Source of the DNA: Gordonia asplenii | GTDB taxonomy: Bacteria > Actinomycetota > Actinomycetes > Mycobacteriales > Mycobacteriaceae | Length of the DNA stretch: 64,000 nt | Reading direction: 5' to 3' | Assembly (NCBI RefSeq): GCF_012933505.1 | Contig: NZ_JABBNB010000026.1 | Location: 41,361 to 105,360, forward strand | Part shown: positions 25,024 through 34,729 of the stretch, one piece after another | How positions within the stretch are numbered: the stretch's first letter is position 1 | Layout: each line of letters opens with the position of its first letter | Translations under genes and position numbers: made by a program | The notes under the pieces: model-generated | What the model was told of the DNA's origin: nothing | The model's database searches: none | What the model saw: the letters and a program-made list of their open reading frames with translations, nothing else

Positions 25024-26031
25024 ATGTCGCAACGAACGAGAACACTCGTCTCCGCGCTCAAAGTCGCTGTGGTCGCGGTCATCACGGTCATGTTGTTCGT
25101 GTTGGTACTCAACGCGATGCGCAATCCCGTCGATGCGAAGACGAGCGACTTCAGCGCCGAGTTCACCGATGCGTCGGGCCTGCACGTCAACGGCGACGTC
25201 CGGATGAAGGGCATGCGCATCGGCAAGGTCAACGCGGTCGAACTCAAGCAGGACGACACAGGTAAACCGATTGCGCACGTTGACTTCTCGATGGACAAGA
25301 AGTTCACCCTCACCGACACCACCAAGCTCGCGATCAAATACCAGAGCCTGACCGGCGTCCGGTACCTCGACGTCGCGCAGGACAGCACTCCGGGACGTCC
25401 GGTGTCGTCGATCGACGCCCAACACACCACACCGTCCTACGACATCACCTTGCTGTTCAACGGGTTACAGCCGGTGCTCTCGACGATGAACACCGATCAG
25501 ATCAACGAATTCAGCCGCAACGCGATCGCCCTGCTGCAGGGCGACGGCGACGGGCTCGGGCCGATGCTCGACAGCGCTGCGAAGCTCGCCGACTACGCGA
25601 CCGATCGGCAGAAGGTGATCTCGGTGCTGACCGCTAACATGGCGCGCATCGCCGATTCGATGGGCGGACGCTCGCGCAACGTGCTGGGCTTCCTGGAAGC
25701 CGCGAACATTCCGATCAGCAACGGCATGAAGGTGCTCAACGAGTTCCAGAAGACCGCGACGACCGGACCCGCCCTGGTGGAACCCATCTACCGGATTCTG
25801 GCCGCGATGGGATTCAACGAGCAGTTCGACATCGACACCTTCCTGCGCAACGCCTACCACTCGATGTCCGACGCGTTGGCGTCGTTCAAGTTGATGCCCA
25901 GCGCGCTTGCCGGACTGACTGTTTCCCAGAACACCGGGGCGTCGAAGAAATGCAGCAAGGGCAAGGCGCAGATTCCGGGCGACGTCAAGGTTCTACTCGG
26001 CGGGAGCGAGGTGGTCCTGTGCGCCAAGTAA
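25024..26031 (+). CDS. mceB: MceB
   Basis: The 335-residue protein has an N-terminal membrane anchor (ALKVAVVAVITVMLFVLVL) and an MCE domain with NGDVRMKGMRIGKVNAVEL and YQSLTGVRYLDV. Its C-terminal domain ends in a two-Cys module (KKCSKGK...VVLCAK) common in MceB proteins. The start is 1 bp after the mceA stop. The 3' end overlaps mceC by 13 bp. Confidence 0.93.
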   Translation: MSQRTRTLVSALKVAVVAVITVMLFVLVLNAMRNPVDAKTSDFSAEFTDASGLHVNGDVRMKGMRIGKVNAVELKQDDTGKPIAHVDFSMDKKFTLTDTTKLAIKYQSLTGVRYLDVAQDSTPGRPVSSIDAQHTTPSYDITLLFNGLQPVLSTMNTDQINEFSRNAIALLQGDGDGLGPMLDSAAKLADYATDRQKVISVLTANMARIADSMGGRSRNVLGFLEAANIPISNGMKVLNEFQKTATTGPALVEPIYRILAAMGFNEQFDIDTFLRNAYHSMSDALASFKLMPSALAGLTVSQNTGASKKCSKGKAQIPGDVKVLLGGSEVVLCAK

Positions 26032-27005
26032 GCGGATTGCGCAAATTCATCGGAAACGACGCGATTCTGGGCGTCGGCGTGGTCGTCGTCGTGGTGGCGA
26101 TGCTCGCCGTGCTGGGTGTGCTGTACCTGCGCCCCCCGAGCCAGAAGTCGTTCACCTTCGAGACCACCGACGCCGCGGCGATCACCACGGGTCAAGACAT
26201 CCGTGTCGCCGGGATCAGCGTCGGCAAGGTGGAGAAGGTTGAACTGGAGCCCGAGCGGGTCAAGGTGACCGCCCGCGTCGACGACACCACCCGCATCGGT
26301 GATCAGTCTCGCGTCGAGGTGCGCATGCTCACCCCGGTCGGCGGCTATGCCATCACGTTGATTCCGATGGGGACCACGCCGCTGTCCGCAGCGATCCCCA
26401 CCGAGCGCGTCGCGGTGCCGTACTCGATCGGCGACGTATTGCAGGCCGCGCCGAAGGTGACCGACGACGTCGACGCCACCGACGTGAACGCCAACCTGCA
26501 TCAGGTGGCGGCGGCCCTCAAAGGCAACTCGACGTCGTTGCGGTCGATCGTCGACGGGATGAACTCGATCACCGGGATCTTCGACCGTCAGCGCGAGCAG
26601 GTCCATCAGGTCGCCGCCCTGGCGAGTGAATACATGCAGACCTTCAACGGCAACCGCGAGTTCGTGTTCGCGCTGCTCAACAAGATCGATCAGGTGGTCA
26701 ACGCCTATAACAACGCGTCGGTCGGCTTCAACTACACCTACTGGCTGCTCGCGTCGGCGCTGGAGCGGATCAATCCGTTCCTGCGGTTCTACCGCAACCA
26801 CACCGACCTGATCCGCGACTACGTGTACAAGATCCGCGACAGTGTGCTCGACGCCAAGAACCACCTGGAACCGATGCTGCAGAGCCTCGGCGCGATGCGC
26901 AGTCAGATGGCCGCGTGGATCACTCCAGAGGGCATGAAGCAGCTCGGTGGACAGACATTGTGGGTCAACAACCTCTGCGTGCCGATCGCCGGAAGGAACT
27001 GCTGA
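26019..27005 (+). CDS. mceC: MceC
   Basis: The 328-residue protein has a transmembrane anchor at about residues 17-38 and an MCE domain with TGQDIRVAGISVGKVEKVELE. The helical part contains YNNASVGFNYTYWLLASALERINPFLRFY, and the protein ends in a Cys-containing tail (NLCVPIAGRNC). GTG 26019 overlaps the end of mceB and has GGGAGCGAGG upstream. Upstream in-frame starts lie deep in mceB and are rejected. Confidence 0.92.
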   Translation: MRQVSGLRKFIGNDAILGVGVVVVVVAMLAVLGVLYLRPPSQKSFTFETTDAAAITTGQDIRVAGISVGKVEKVELEPERVKVTARVDDTTRIGDQSRVEVRMLTPVGGYAITLIPMGTTPLSAAIPTERVAVPYSIGDVLQAAPKVTDDVDATDVNANLHQVAAALKGNSTSLRSIVDGMNSITGIFDRQREQVHQVAALASEYMQTFNGNREFVFALLNKIDQVVNAYNNASVGFNYTYWLLASALERINPFLRFYRNHTDLIRDYVYKIRDSVLDAKNHLEPMLQSLGAMRSQMAAWITPEGMKQLGGQTLWVNNLCVPIAGRNC

Positions 27006-27006
27006 C

Positions 27007-28062
27007 ATGCGCACTGGGACAACTCCCTACAGGATGAAGACCCTCGCGATGGCGACGGTCGCCGCGGTCGGCGTCGTCGGCTCCGGCCTGATGGTTGCGA
27101 CGTCGGGCCACGGCATCACCCTGACCGCCGCAGAGGCCGGCGGCAACGGATACTGCGCCGATCTCGCCGACGCTATCGGGCTCTACACCGGCAACCCGGT
27201 GACACAGATGGGTATGCCGGTCGGCAAGGTCACCGGCGTGCAAGCCGAGGGCGCCTCGGTGCGGGTGAGCTTCGAGCTGAACTCCGGACGGGCCTACCCG
27301 GCCGACGTGCGGGCGGTGACCCGATCGAAGTCACTGCTGGCCGACCGCAGCCTCGAGCTCGTCGGCAACTACACGCAGGGTGCGACACTGCAACGCGGAC
27401 AATGTATTTCGCGGGACCACACCTTCACCCCGAAGAGCATCTCGGAGATCGCCGGCTCGGCGTCGGACTTCATCAAGGCGATGACCGACGCCGGTTCGAC
27501 CGATGTGCGCGACACCGTCGCAGGTCTGGACAAGGCGTTGGAGGGCACCTCACCCGACGCCGCCAACATGTTCCGCCATGCGTCGAACGCCGCCCTCAAC
27601 CCCGATCAGGTGATCGCCGACATCGGGTCGTCGATCCGCGACATGGCGCCGCTGACGACCGAGGCGTTGGCGCGGTGGGGCACCATCGACGGTCTGCTCG
27701 CCAAGGCACCCAAGGCCGCATCCCAAGGCGCGGAACTGTTTTCCAAGGATTGGGTGCCCGACTTCTGCAAGGGCATCGGCTGGCTGGTGTCGGTGCTGTG
27801 GGACGTGCAGACGAACTACGGCGACTCGATTCTGTGGCCGCTGGCCAAGGGCCCGGTGCGCGACATCATCGAACTCGCCGCCACCCACGCACCCGACCTG
27901 AAGAAGCTCTACGAGACCATTCCGTCGATCGCCGCGACGCTGAAGCAACAGTCACATGCCACCGGCGGATTGGCGATTCCGTACAAGGCGCCGACGATCA
28001 CCGACGGCCGCAACTCGGTGGATCTGTTCTCACTGATCCTGGCCAAGGCAGGGACGAAATGA
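27007..28062 (+). CDS. mceD: MceD
   Basis: The 351-residue protein has an N-terminal hydrophobic segment (MKTLAMATVAAVGVVGSGLMVA) and the Cys-containing block GGNGYCADLADAIGLY. An MCE domain with VTQMGMPVGKVTGV and SKSLLADRSLELVGNY follows. Its start is 1 bp after the mceC stop. Its stop overlaps the mceE start (ATGA). It is probably a ring subunit of the same transporter. Confidence 0.92.
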   Translation: MRTGTTPYRMKTLAMATVAAVGVVGSGLMVATSGHGITLTAAEAGGNGYCADLADAIGLYTGNPVTQMGMPVGKVTGVQAEGASVRVSFELNSGRAYPADVRAVTRSKSLLADRSLELVGNYTQGATLQRGQCISRDHTFTPKSISEIAGSASDFIKAMTDAGSTDVRDTVAGLDKALEGTSPDAANMFRHASNAALNPDQVIADIGSSIRDMAPLTTEALARWGTIDGLLAKAPKAASQGAELFSKDWVPDFCKGIGWLVSVLWDVQTNYGDSILWPLAKGPVRDIIELAATHAPDLKKLYETIPSIAATLKQQSHATGGLAIPYKAPTITDGRNSVDLFSLILAKAGTK

Positions 28063-29081
28063 CAATGCCCCGAATCTCTCTGCGCGCCGTCGTGCGCTCG
28101 GTGATCGCAGTTCTGACGATCAGCTCCGCCGTCAGCGCGTGTTCGCTCAATCCCAACGACCTGCCGTCGGTGCGGGCGGGCGTCAGCGACGACTATCAGA
28201 TCACGCTGCAGTTCGCGAGCATCCTCAACCTGCCCCGCGGCGCGGACGTCATGATGAACGGCCTGCGGGTGGGCACGGTGGAATCGACCGCCCAGACCGC
28301 CCACGGCGTCGACGTGGTCGCGGGACTGACCGACGCCGCCAAGGTGCCCGCCGACACCAAGGCGATCATCCGGCAGAACACGCTGCTCGGCGACACCTAT
28401 GTCGCACTGACTCCCGCCGAGGGCGACACCGGTGCCGCCGGATTCCTCAGCAACGGCAGCGTCGTCGCGCTCGACAAGACGACGTCGCCGCCGCCGCTGG
28501 AAGACACCATCGCGGTCCTCGCGTACTTCGTCAACGGCGGCACCATCCAGAAGATCCAGGACACCATGGCGACGCTGAACCGGACCATGCCGTCGATCAA
28601 GGATGTGCGGGCGATGGCCGCGACCGTCTCGATCGACCTGGCCAACCTGGCGTCGGGGACGAGTCAGATCGACCGGACCCTCGTCGGACTCAACAACATG
28701 TCACTGGTGTTCTCCACCAAGAAGAACGAGCTCGCCGCGATCTTCAGCGACGACGGAGTGCACTACTTCACCAGCGTCGCCAAGAACGTCGTCGCGCATA
28801 TCTCGACGCTGCTTCCGTCGGTCGGCTCGATCTTCATCGGCGGTATGTGGCTGGTGCCGATGCTCGACTCGGCGGCCACCCTGGTGGAGTCGGGGCGCGG
28901 TGAATACGACGTCGCATCCAGTGCCGGCGCGGCGGCCAAGGTCACATCGTTTCTGAACACCACACTGCTGCCGTGGGCGTCGAATCCCTCGGTCAACATC
29001 AAATCCGTGCAGTCGGCCGACGGCGGCGAACTGGTGAACGACGCCAAGACCGTGCTGCGAATGCTGGGAGCGGTCCGATGA
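28059..29081 (+). CDS. mceE: MceE, lipoprotein subunit
   Basis: The 340-residue protein has a lipoprotein signal ending in AVSAC (Cys28), as is usual for MceE (Lpr) proteins. Its MCE domain has NLPRGADVMMNGLRVGTVES and NTLLGDTYVALTP. ATG 28059 overlaps the mceD stop by 4 bp. It should be lipid-anchored at the outer face of the membrane within the Mce complex. Confidence 0.93.
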   Translation: MTMPRISLRAVVRSVIAVLTISSAVSACSLNPNDLPSVRAGVSDDYQITLQFASILNLPRGADVMMNGLRVGTVESTAQTAHGVDVVAGLTDAAKVPADTKAIIRQNTLLGDTYVALTPAEGDTGAAGFLSNGSVVALDKTTSPPPLEDTIAVLAYFVNGGTIQKIQDTMATLNRTMPSIKDVRAMAATVSIDLANLASGTSQIDRTLVGLNNMSLVFSTKKNELAAIFSDDGVHYFTSVAKNVVAHISTLLPSVGSIFIGGMWLVPMLDSAATLVESGRGEYDVASSAGAAAKVTSFLNTTLLPWASNPSVNIKSVQSADGGELVNDAKTVLRMLGAVR

Positions 29082-30037
29082 TCACCAAGACACGAGTATC
29101 GGTGCTGGCGATGGTGGTGCTGGCCGCGTTGTCGATCACCTACATCCTCAACGTCGGGTTGCATGTGCGGACGCCGAATTCGCGCACCGCGTCGATGGTG
29201 GTACCGGATACCAACGGCATCCTCGTCGGATCCCGAGTCCTGTTGCGCGGCATCGAGATCGGACACGTGACCGGCATCGACCAGACCGTCGACGGCGCCG
29301 AGATCAGCTGGGATTACAACGGGGACACCGCGATTCCGCAGGACAGCATCTTCCGGGTAGACAATCTTTCGGCGCTCGGCGAGGCATACGTCGCGGTGAT
29401 GCCGGAGACGTCGTCGGGGCCGTTCCTCGCCGACAATGCGCGTATCGACGCCAAGCGGGTCCTGGTGCCGACGACGTTCAAGGAACTCTCGCAGCGGCTG
29501 ACCGTGATGCTGCGGCAGGTCGATCCGACCAAGGTGCGCCGCATCATGAGCAATGTCAACGACGGGCTGCCCGACGGCACCGAGGTGCTCGGCAACCTCA
29601 ACCGAGCCGGCACCCTGCTCTCGAACGAGTTGACCACGCAGTCGGACGCCTTTGTGACGCTGCTGTCGGCGCTGCAGCCGCTGATCATGAAGACCGGCAA
29701 TGTGCCGGCGCAGTTGAGCGCCGTCACGCCGCTGATCCCGCGCTTCGGCAAGGAATTCAACGTGACCCTGCAGTCCGTCGTCGACGTCACCCTGTTCTCC
29801 GAGCACCTCGAACGCGGCATCCGCGATGGAGCCGGGCCGCTGTTCGTGCAGTTGCAGGACTTCCTCGACGCCAACTCGAAGGACCTCAACACCATCGGCG
29901 TCAACCTGCTTCCGGCCGCTCGCGCCGGGGCGGCAGCACTGCGCACCGTCGACATCGGCCGCGTCCTCGACACCTTCCTGGCCGCCACGAAGACCAAGGG
30001 CGCGCTGACCGTCGCGGTTCCCACCGGAGGGCGGTGA
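29078..30037 (+). CDS. mceF: MceF
   Basis: The 319-residue last MCE subunit has an N-terminal anchor (VLAMVVLAALSITYIL) and an MCE domain with VGSRVLLRGIEIGHVTGI and VDNLSALGEAYVAV. It is shorter than many MceF proteins, lacking a long disordered C-terminal tail. It overlaps mceE by 4 bp. An 82-bp gap separates it from the Mce-associated membrane protein. Confidence 0.92.
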   Translation: MITKTRVSVLAMVVLAALSITYILNVGLHVRTPNSRTASMVVPDTNGILVGSRVLLRGIEIGHVTGIDQTVDGAEISWDYNGDTAIPQDSIFRVDNLSALGEAYVAVMPETSSGPFLADNARIDAKRVLVPTTFKELSQRLTVMLRQVDPTKVRRIMSNVNDGLPDGTEVLGNLNRAGTLLSNELTTQSDAFVTLLSALQPLIMKTGNVPAQLSAVTPLIPRFGKEFNVTLQSVVDVTLFSEHLERGIRDGAGPLFVQLQDFLDANSKDLNTIGVNLLPAARAGAAALRTVDIGRVLDTFLAATKTKGALTVAVPTGGR

Positions 30038-30119
30038 TGGCCGCAGTTGACCGTTAGTCCCTCCTCGACACCGCATAAGAATTCGACGCAGAAAGACTCA
30101 CCGAAGAAAGGTCGCAGCC

Positions 30120-30851
30120 ATGACCACCATCACCCCCGAGAAGATCGCCGCAGCAATGGATGAGGCGAATGAGAACGCCGACGCAGCCGAGAACACGGGC
30201 GCGGCGACGAAGCCCCGCGCGAGCAAGGCGAGCGCCACGAAGGTGGTCGAGCCTGAGCCCGCCCCGGCCACTTCGGTCAAGGCCAGGATAGCAGGCCTGC
30301 GCAGCCGCCCGATCTCGTTGCAGCAGTTGGTGACCGGGATCGCGGCACTGGTTCTGGTCGTGGCCATCGTCGTCCTGAGCTGGCAGCTGATCGCCAAGTC
30401 CGACGACCTGTCGTCGATGCAGCAGGCGCAGGCCGACCGCGCCCACGCCGAGCAGGTCGCGCTTGACTATGCGACCGGCGCCGCCAAGATGGACTACCAG
30501 GATCCGGCGCAATGGCAGGGCCGGTTGACCAAGGGCACCACGCCCGAACTCGCCGATCGGCTGCGCAAGGCGTCGACGTCGATGGAACAGCTGATCAAGC
30601 CGATGCAGTGGACCTCGACGTCGGAGAAGCTCACCGCGCAGGTGCAGTCGGTGAAGGACGGCGTGTATCAGGTGGCCGCCTTCGTCAGCGTATACACCAA
30701 GAATGTGCAGGCGCCCGACGGCATCGAGTCGACGGCCACCTACAAGATGACCATCGATTCGAACAATAATTGGGTCATCACCGAAATCAGCGGAATTCCG
30801 ACCTCGCTCGGCGGCGACACGTCGGCGAACAATGCTGCCGCGCCGAAATAG
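30120..30851 (+). CDS. Mce-associated membrane protein (Mas)
   Basis: The 243-residue protein has an Ala-, Glu- and Lys-rich cytosolic N-terminus (residues 1-65), one transmembrane helix at about 71-92 and an extracytoplasmic NTF2-like domain (residues 95-232) with VAAFVSVYTKNVQAPDG. Such proteins follow mce operons and are thought to stabilise the transporter. It is followed after 12 bp by mceG. Confidence 0.87.
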   Translation: MTTITPEKIAAAMDEANENADAAENTGAATKPRASKASATKVVEPEPAPATSVKARIAGLRSRPISLQQLVTGIAALVLVVAIVVLSWQLIAKSDDLSSMQQAQADRAHAEQVALDYATGAAKMDYQDPAQWQGRLTKGTTPELADRLRKASTSMEQLIKPMQWTSTSEKLTAQVQSVKDGVYQVAAFVSVYTKNVQAPDGIESTATYKMTIDSNNNWVITEISGIPTSLGGDTSANNAAAPK

Positions 30852-30863
30852 AGGACGATCGTC

Positions 30864-31916
30864 ATGGGTGTCGAGGTCAGTGTCAGCGGTTTGACGAAAT
30901 CGTTCGGATCGCAGAATATTTGGCGGGATGTGTCGTTGACGTTGCCGACGGGGGAGGTGTCGGCATTGTTGGGGCCCTCGGGTACGGGTAAGTCGGTGTT
31001 TTTGAAGACGTTGATCGGGTTGCTGCATCCGGAGCAGGGGTCGGTGGTGGTCGACGGCACCGATATCACGCAGTGCTCGGCGAAGGAACTGTATGAGATC
31101 CGGAAACTGTTCGGGGTGTTGTTTCAGGACGGCGCGCTGTTCGGATCGATGTCGTTGTATGACAACATCGCATTCCCGTTGCGGGAGCATACCCGCAAGA
31201 AGGAATCCGAGGTCCGCTCCATTGTGATGGAGAAGGTGGAGATGGTCGGCTTGTTGGGGGCGGAGGAGAAATTACCGGGGGAGATCTCCGGTGGTATGCG
31301 TAAGCGTGCGGGGTTGGCGCGAGCGTTGGTGTTGGATCCGCAGATCATTTTGTGTGATGAGCCGGATTCGGGGTTGGACCCGGTGCGGACGGCCTATATT
31401 TCGCAGTTGTTGATCGATATCAATGCGACGATTGATGCGACGATTCTGGTGGTGACGCACAATATCAACATTGCGCGGACGATTCCGGACAATATCGGAA
31501 TGTTGTTCCGTAAGGAGTTGGTGATGTTCGGTCCGCGGGAGGTGTTGTTGACCTCCGAGCAGCCGGTGGTGAAGCAGTTCTTGGCGGGTGATCGGTTCGG
31601 TCCGATCGGGATGAGTGAGGAGAAGGATTCGGCGGTGGCCGCGGCGGAGGCGGCGATGGCGGCGGCGGGCATTTCCGGTGGTGGGACGAAGGATGATTTC
31701 ACCGAGATCATCGCGCAGGTGCAGCCGAATCCGGGGATGCCGGTGCGGCAGGCGGCGATTCGGCATCGACGCAATGTGGTGGAGATGCTGCATACGCTGC
31801 CGCGCAACGCTCAGGAAGCGATCCGCGCGAGCATGGCCGCCGAGGACGCGCGGGCGGCGGAGGAGCGAGCGGCAGCGGCATCGGTGATCGACACGGTGCC
31901 GATACCGGTGGCGTAA
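30864..31916 (+). CDS. mceG: Mce transporter ATPase MceG (Mkl)
   Basis: The 350-residue ABC ATPase has Walker A GPSGTGKS, Q-loop VLFQDGALFG, signature ISGGMRKRAGLARAL, Walker B IILCDEPDSGLDP and the switch His in VVTHNI. A C-terminal extension of about 100 residues is typical of MceG and is needed for its stability in mycobacteria. It energises the YrbE permease. It lies inside the operon, whereas M. tuberculosis keeps mkl apart from all its mce operons. Its codon use differs from its neighbours, with TTG heavily favoured for Leu and GGG/GGT for Gly, which hints at a separate history. Confidence 0.94.
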   Translation: MGVEVSVSGLTKSFGSQNIWRDVSLTLPTGEVSALLGPSGTGKSVFLKTLIGLLHPEQGSVVVDGTDITQCSAKELYEIRKLFGVLFQDGALFGSMSLYDNIAFPLREHTRKKESEVRSIVMEKVEMVGLLGAEEKLPGEISGGMRKRAGLARALVLDPQIILCDEPDSGLDPVRTAYISQLLIDINATIDATILVVTHNINIARTIPDNIGMLFRKELVMFGPREVLLTSEQPVVKQFLAGDRFGPIGMSEEKDSAVAAAEAAMAAAGISGGGTKDDFTEIIAQVQPNPGMPVRQAAIRHRRNVVEMLHTLPRNAQEAIRASMAAEDARAAEERAAAASVIDTVPIPVA

Positions 31917-31943
31917 TCGGGGAGCCGGGTAGATTGAGCCACC

Positions 31944-33503
31944 ATGACCGACCCGGCACCGAGCCATCCGCTGACCGACCCGATCGTCGTCGACTCCCTG
32001 GGCACCGACCTGCGAGCGGCGGGCTACGACGTCGACGGGGTCGCACAGGCACTCGGCGACGCCGCCCACGCGGCGCTCGCAGCCGGGACGTGGTGGCCGG
32101 CGCAGCGCGCATGCGCTGCGGCGCAGGACGATTCACCCTCGCTGGTGGCGTTGATCCGACTGTTCCTGCTGGCCGAAGCGGTGAGTGAATCGGCTGTGCG
32201 ACAAGCATTCCCGACGACGTCGCTCGACGACCTGCTACGGCACGGGGTATTGCGACAGGGGGTGCAGCGACACGAGGCATTGGGACCGGCAGCTGACTCG
32301 ACGTTCGTCAGCGCACTCGACATCCGGCCCTACGCCGACGACGCCGGGAGCTACCTCGTCATCTCCGATCAAGACGCCGGCCTGCGCGACGGACCGGTCA
32401 CCCACGACCATGTGCTCGGCATCGGCGGAGCGTCGATCTCGTTGGCGCGCGCGGTGATTCGACGTCCCGCTGCCCGCGCCCTCGACCTCGGCACCGGCTG
32501 CGGCGTGCAGGCGCTGCACCTGCACGCACACGCCGAACACATCGTGGCCACCGACACCAACGACCGCGCACTGGCATTGGCCCGGGCGACCGCACAGATC
32601 AACGGGATGTCGTGGGATCTGCGCACCGGCAGCCTGTTCGACCCGGTCGCGGGTGAGGTGTTCGACCTCATCGTGTCGAATCCGCCGTTCGTCGTCGGGA
32701 CCGGATCGCAGGACTACATCTACCGTGACTCCGGAATCAGCGGAGACGGATTGTGCGCCAAACTGATCGCGGATCTACCGGGATACCTCGCGCCCGGTGG
32801 TACGGCGACGGTACTCGCCAACTGGATGGTGTTCGACGCCGACGATTGGCAGGCCCGCCCGCGGGAATGGTTCGACGGCTACCCGTTGGACGCATGGGTG
32901 GTCCAGCGTGAACTCGCCGATCCGATCTCCTATATCTCGCTGTGGCTCGCCGACGCCGGGGAGACCGCCGAGTCGGTGGCCGCGCGGGCGAACACCTGGG
33001 CGCAGTGGTTCGAGCGCAACGGGGTCGTCGGGATCGGCATGGGCGTGATAACGCTGCGCGCCAAGGAGTTCGACGACGAGAGCGCGCCGATCCACGTCAT
33101 CGAAGAGATCACCGGTGCGGGCGAGGAGGTCACCGGCGTCGAAGCAGAGGCGTTCCTGGCACGGCAGCGGTACCTGGCCGCGGTCACCGATGACCAGGTG
33201 CTCGAGTTGCCGCTGTCCACCGCCCCGGTGCTGCTGGAGGAGCAGTCGCTGCCGGGAGAGCAAGGGTGGCAGGCGATTTCGCATACGGTCCGACGTCCCG
33301 GCGGACCGGGTGCGGTGCTGGGACTCGACGAAGTGTCCAAGGCGCTACTGGCCGGGTGCCGGGGGGAAGTGCCGCTGGGCACGTTGATCGAGTTGCTCGC
33401 CGGTTTCCACGGCGTCGAGGCCGACGCGCTGGCACAAGCCGCGATGCCCGTGGTACGGGAGGCGATCGCGCGGGGAATTCTGCATGAGGTGCAACGGGAT
33501 TAG
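31944..33503 (+). CDS. Class I SAM-dependent methyltransferase, large actinobacterial type
   Basis: The 519-residue protein has a helical N-terminal domain (about residues 1-120). A Rossmann methyltransferase with the SAM motif ALDLGTGCGVQALHLH and catalytic NPPFVVG follows, then a C-terminal regulatory-looking domain. The NPPF motif is that of N- or C-nucleophile methyltransferases such as HemK and RsmC, so the target is probably a Gln, Asn or nucleobase. The start is 27 bp after mceG but it is probably a housekeeping gene. It is convergent with the OpgC-like gene across a hairpin. Confidence 0.82.
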   Translation: MTDPAPSHPLTDPIVVDSLGTDLRAAGYDVDGVAQALGDAAHAALAAGTWWPAQRACAAAQDDSPSLVALIRLFLLAEAVSESAVRQAFPTTSLDDLLRHGVLRQGVQRHEALGPAADSTFVSALDIRPYADDAGSYLVISDQDAGLRDGPVTHDHVLGIGGASISLARAVIRRPAARALDLGTGCGVQALHLHAHAEHIVATDTNDRALALARATAQINGMSWDLRTGSLFDPVAGEVFDLIVSNPPFVVGTGSQDYIYRDSGISGDGLCAKLIADLPGYLAPGGTATVLANWMVFDADDWQARPREWFDGYPLDAWVVQRELADPISYISLWLADAGETAESVAARANTWAQWFERNGVVGIGMGVITLRAKEFDDESAPIHVIEEITGAGEEVTGVEAEAFLARQRYLAAVTDDQVLELPLSTAPVLLEEQSLPGEQGWQAISHTVRRPGGPGAVLGLDEVSKALLAGCRGEVPLGTLIELLAGFHGVEADALAQAAMPVVREAIARGILHEVQRD

Positions 33504-33527
33504 TGTGATTCGTCAGCAAGGGCGAGC

Positions 33528-33554
33528 GTTCGGCGTTCCTGGAGAACGCCGAAC
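33528..33554. terminator. Hairpin between convergent genes
   Basis: GTTCGGCGTTC and GAACGCCGAAC form a perfect 11-bp stem with a CTGGA loop, in the 61-bp gap between the methyltransferase and OpgC-like stops. No T-tract follows on either strand. Position suggests a bidirectional terminator. Confidence 0.55.
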
Positions 33555-33564
33555 ACCATAGATT

Positions 33565-34719
33565 TCACCCGCGCCGCCGCCACATCATGGCGGGTGCCTG
33601 GTGCAGTTTGGCGATGCCCAATCCGCGGCGCAGCTCGGCCCATCCCCAGCACGCGCCGAAGACCAGCAGGGTGACCGCGGCGACGGTGAGCAGATCCCAG
33701 GGTCGGTGCGCCACGTGAATCGGTACGACGACGAGCGCAATGGCTTGCAGGACATAGGAATCCAGGCTGCGTGAACCGGTCATGACCAGCGGTCGCAGCC
33801 AGTCGTGGTGCCACCACGCCAGAAGCTGTCCGAACATTCCGTAGATCGTGGGGATGAGCACCCAGGCCCCGACGGCGCGGGCCGGAGCGAAGTCGACCTT
33901 GTCGGCGAATTCGGATTCGATTGTGCGCCAGGGGCCGTCGTCGATCACGAAGTGCAGCGCCAGCCACAGGCCGATTGCTCCGACGGCGAGAAACGGCAGG
34001 TACGTCACGATACGTTCGGCCACCTGCCAGGTGCGCCACTTCCATCCGACCACGACCGCCGGCACGAACATGAATTGCCAAGCGGCCCAATTCTGTACGG
34101 GCGCACCGTCGACCGACGACGTGATGTAGAACCACGTCGGGCTGTGGATCTGCGCGTACACGTAGAGTCCGGTCGACGCCACGAGGACCGCCTGCCACCA
34201 GTTGCGCATCAGCATCGGGAACAGTGCGAACGCTGAAATCAACAGCAACATGTACAGCAACAGGATGTTGCCGCCGCTGGGCAGGTAGCGCATCGTCGTA
34301 GCCCAGACGATTCCGTCGGCCCACGACGCGGGCATGGGAAGCAGCGTGAGCCACCGATGGCCGGCGAATGCGGCGGCCACCGCAACCAACGAGATCGAGA
34401 GCTGACACACGTACAGTACGGCGACCCGACGGAGCAGGCGTCGATACGCGTAGCGGAGGGAGTAGCGCTCGATCCAGCCGCTGTACACCATGCCGAGTAC
34501 CAGTCCCGACAGCAGCACGAACGCCGACATCCCGTCGACATAGGGAAACGCGTGCGTCGGCGCGGCCAGCAGGGTGCCGTTGGCGAAGTGTTCGCTGACC
34601 ATGCTCCAGATGGCCAGGCCGCGCACGGCGTCGATCGCCAGATCACGCCCCGACGTACGAACGGCGGCGGGGACCGAGACGCGGCTCGGTCCCGCCGCGG
34701 TAGCAGCGTGGCGCTGCAA
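33565..34719 (-). CDS. OpgC-like polytopic membrane protein (acyltransferase 3-related)
   Basis: The 384-residue protein has about ten hydrophobic segments. Its N-terminus GRDLAIDAVRGLAIWSMVSEHF is typical of OpgC and acyltransferase 3 proteins, where the Arg and the His act in the acyl-transfer step. Members succinylate or acylate glycans at the cytoplasmic membrane. It is 10 bp downstream of fadD15 on the same strand and is probably cotranscribed with it, so it may use an acyl-CoA supplied by that enzyme. The glycan target is unknown. Confidence 0.82.
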   Translation of the reverse strand: MQRHAATAAGPSRVSVPAAVRTSGRDLAIDAVRGLAIWSMVSEHFANGTLLAAPTHAFPYVDGMSAFVLLSGLVLGMVYSGWIERYSLRYAYRRLLRRVAVLYVCQLSISLVAVAAAFAGHRWLTLLPMPASWADGIVWATTMRYLPSGGNILLLYMLLLISAFALFPMLMRNWWQAVLVASTGLYVYAQIHSPTWFYITSSVDGAPVQNWAAWQFMFVPAVVVGWKWRTWQVAERIVTYLPFLAVGAIGLWLALHFVIDDGPWRTIESEFADKVDFAPARAVGAWVLIPTIYGMFGQLLAWWHHDWLRPLVMTGSRSLDSYVLQAIALVVVPIHVAHRPWDLLTVAAVTLLVFGACWGWAELRRGLGIAKLHQAPAMMWRRRG

Positions 34720-34729
34720 TGACTTCAGA

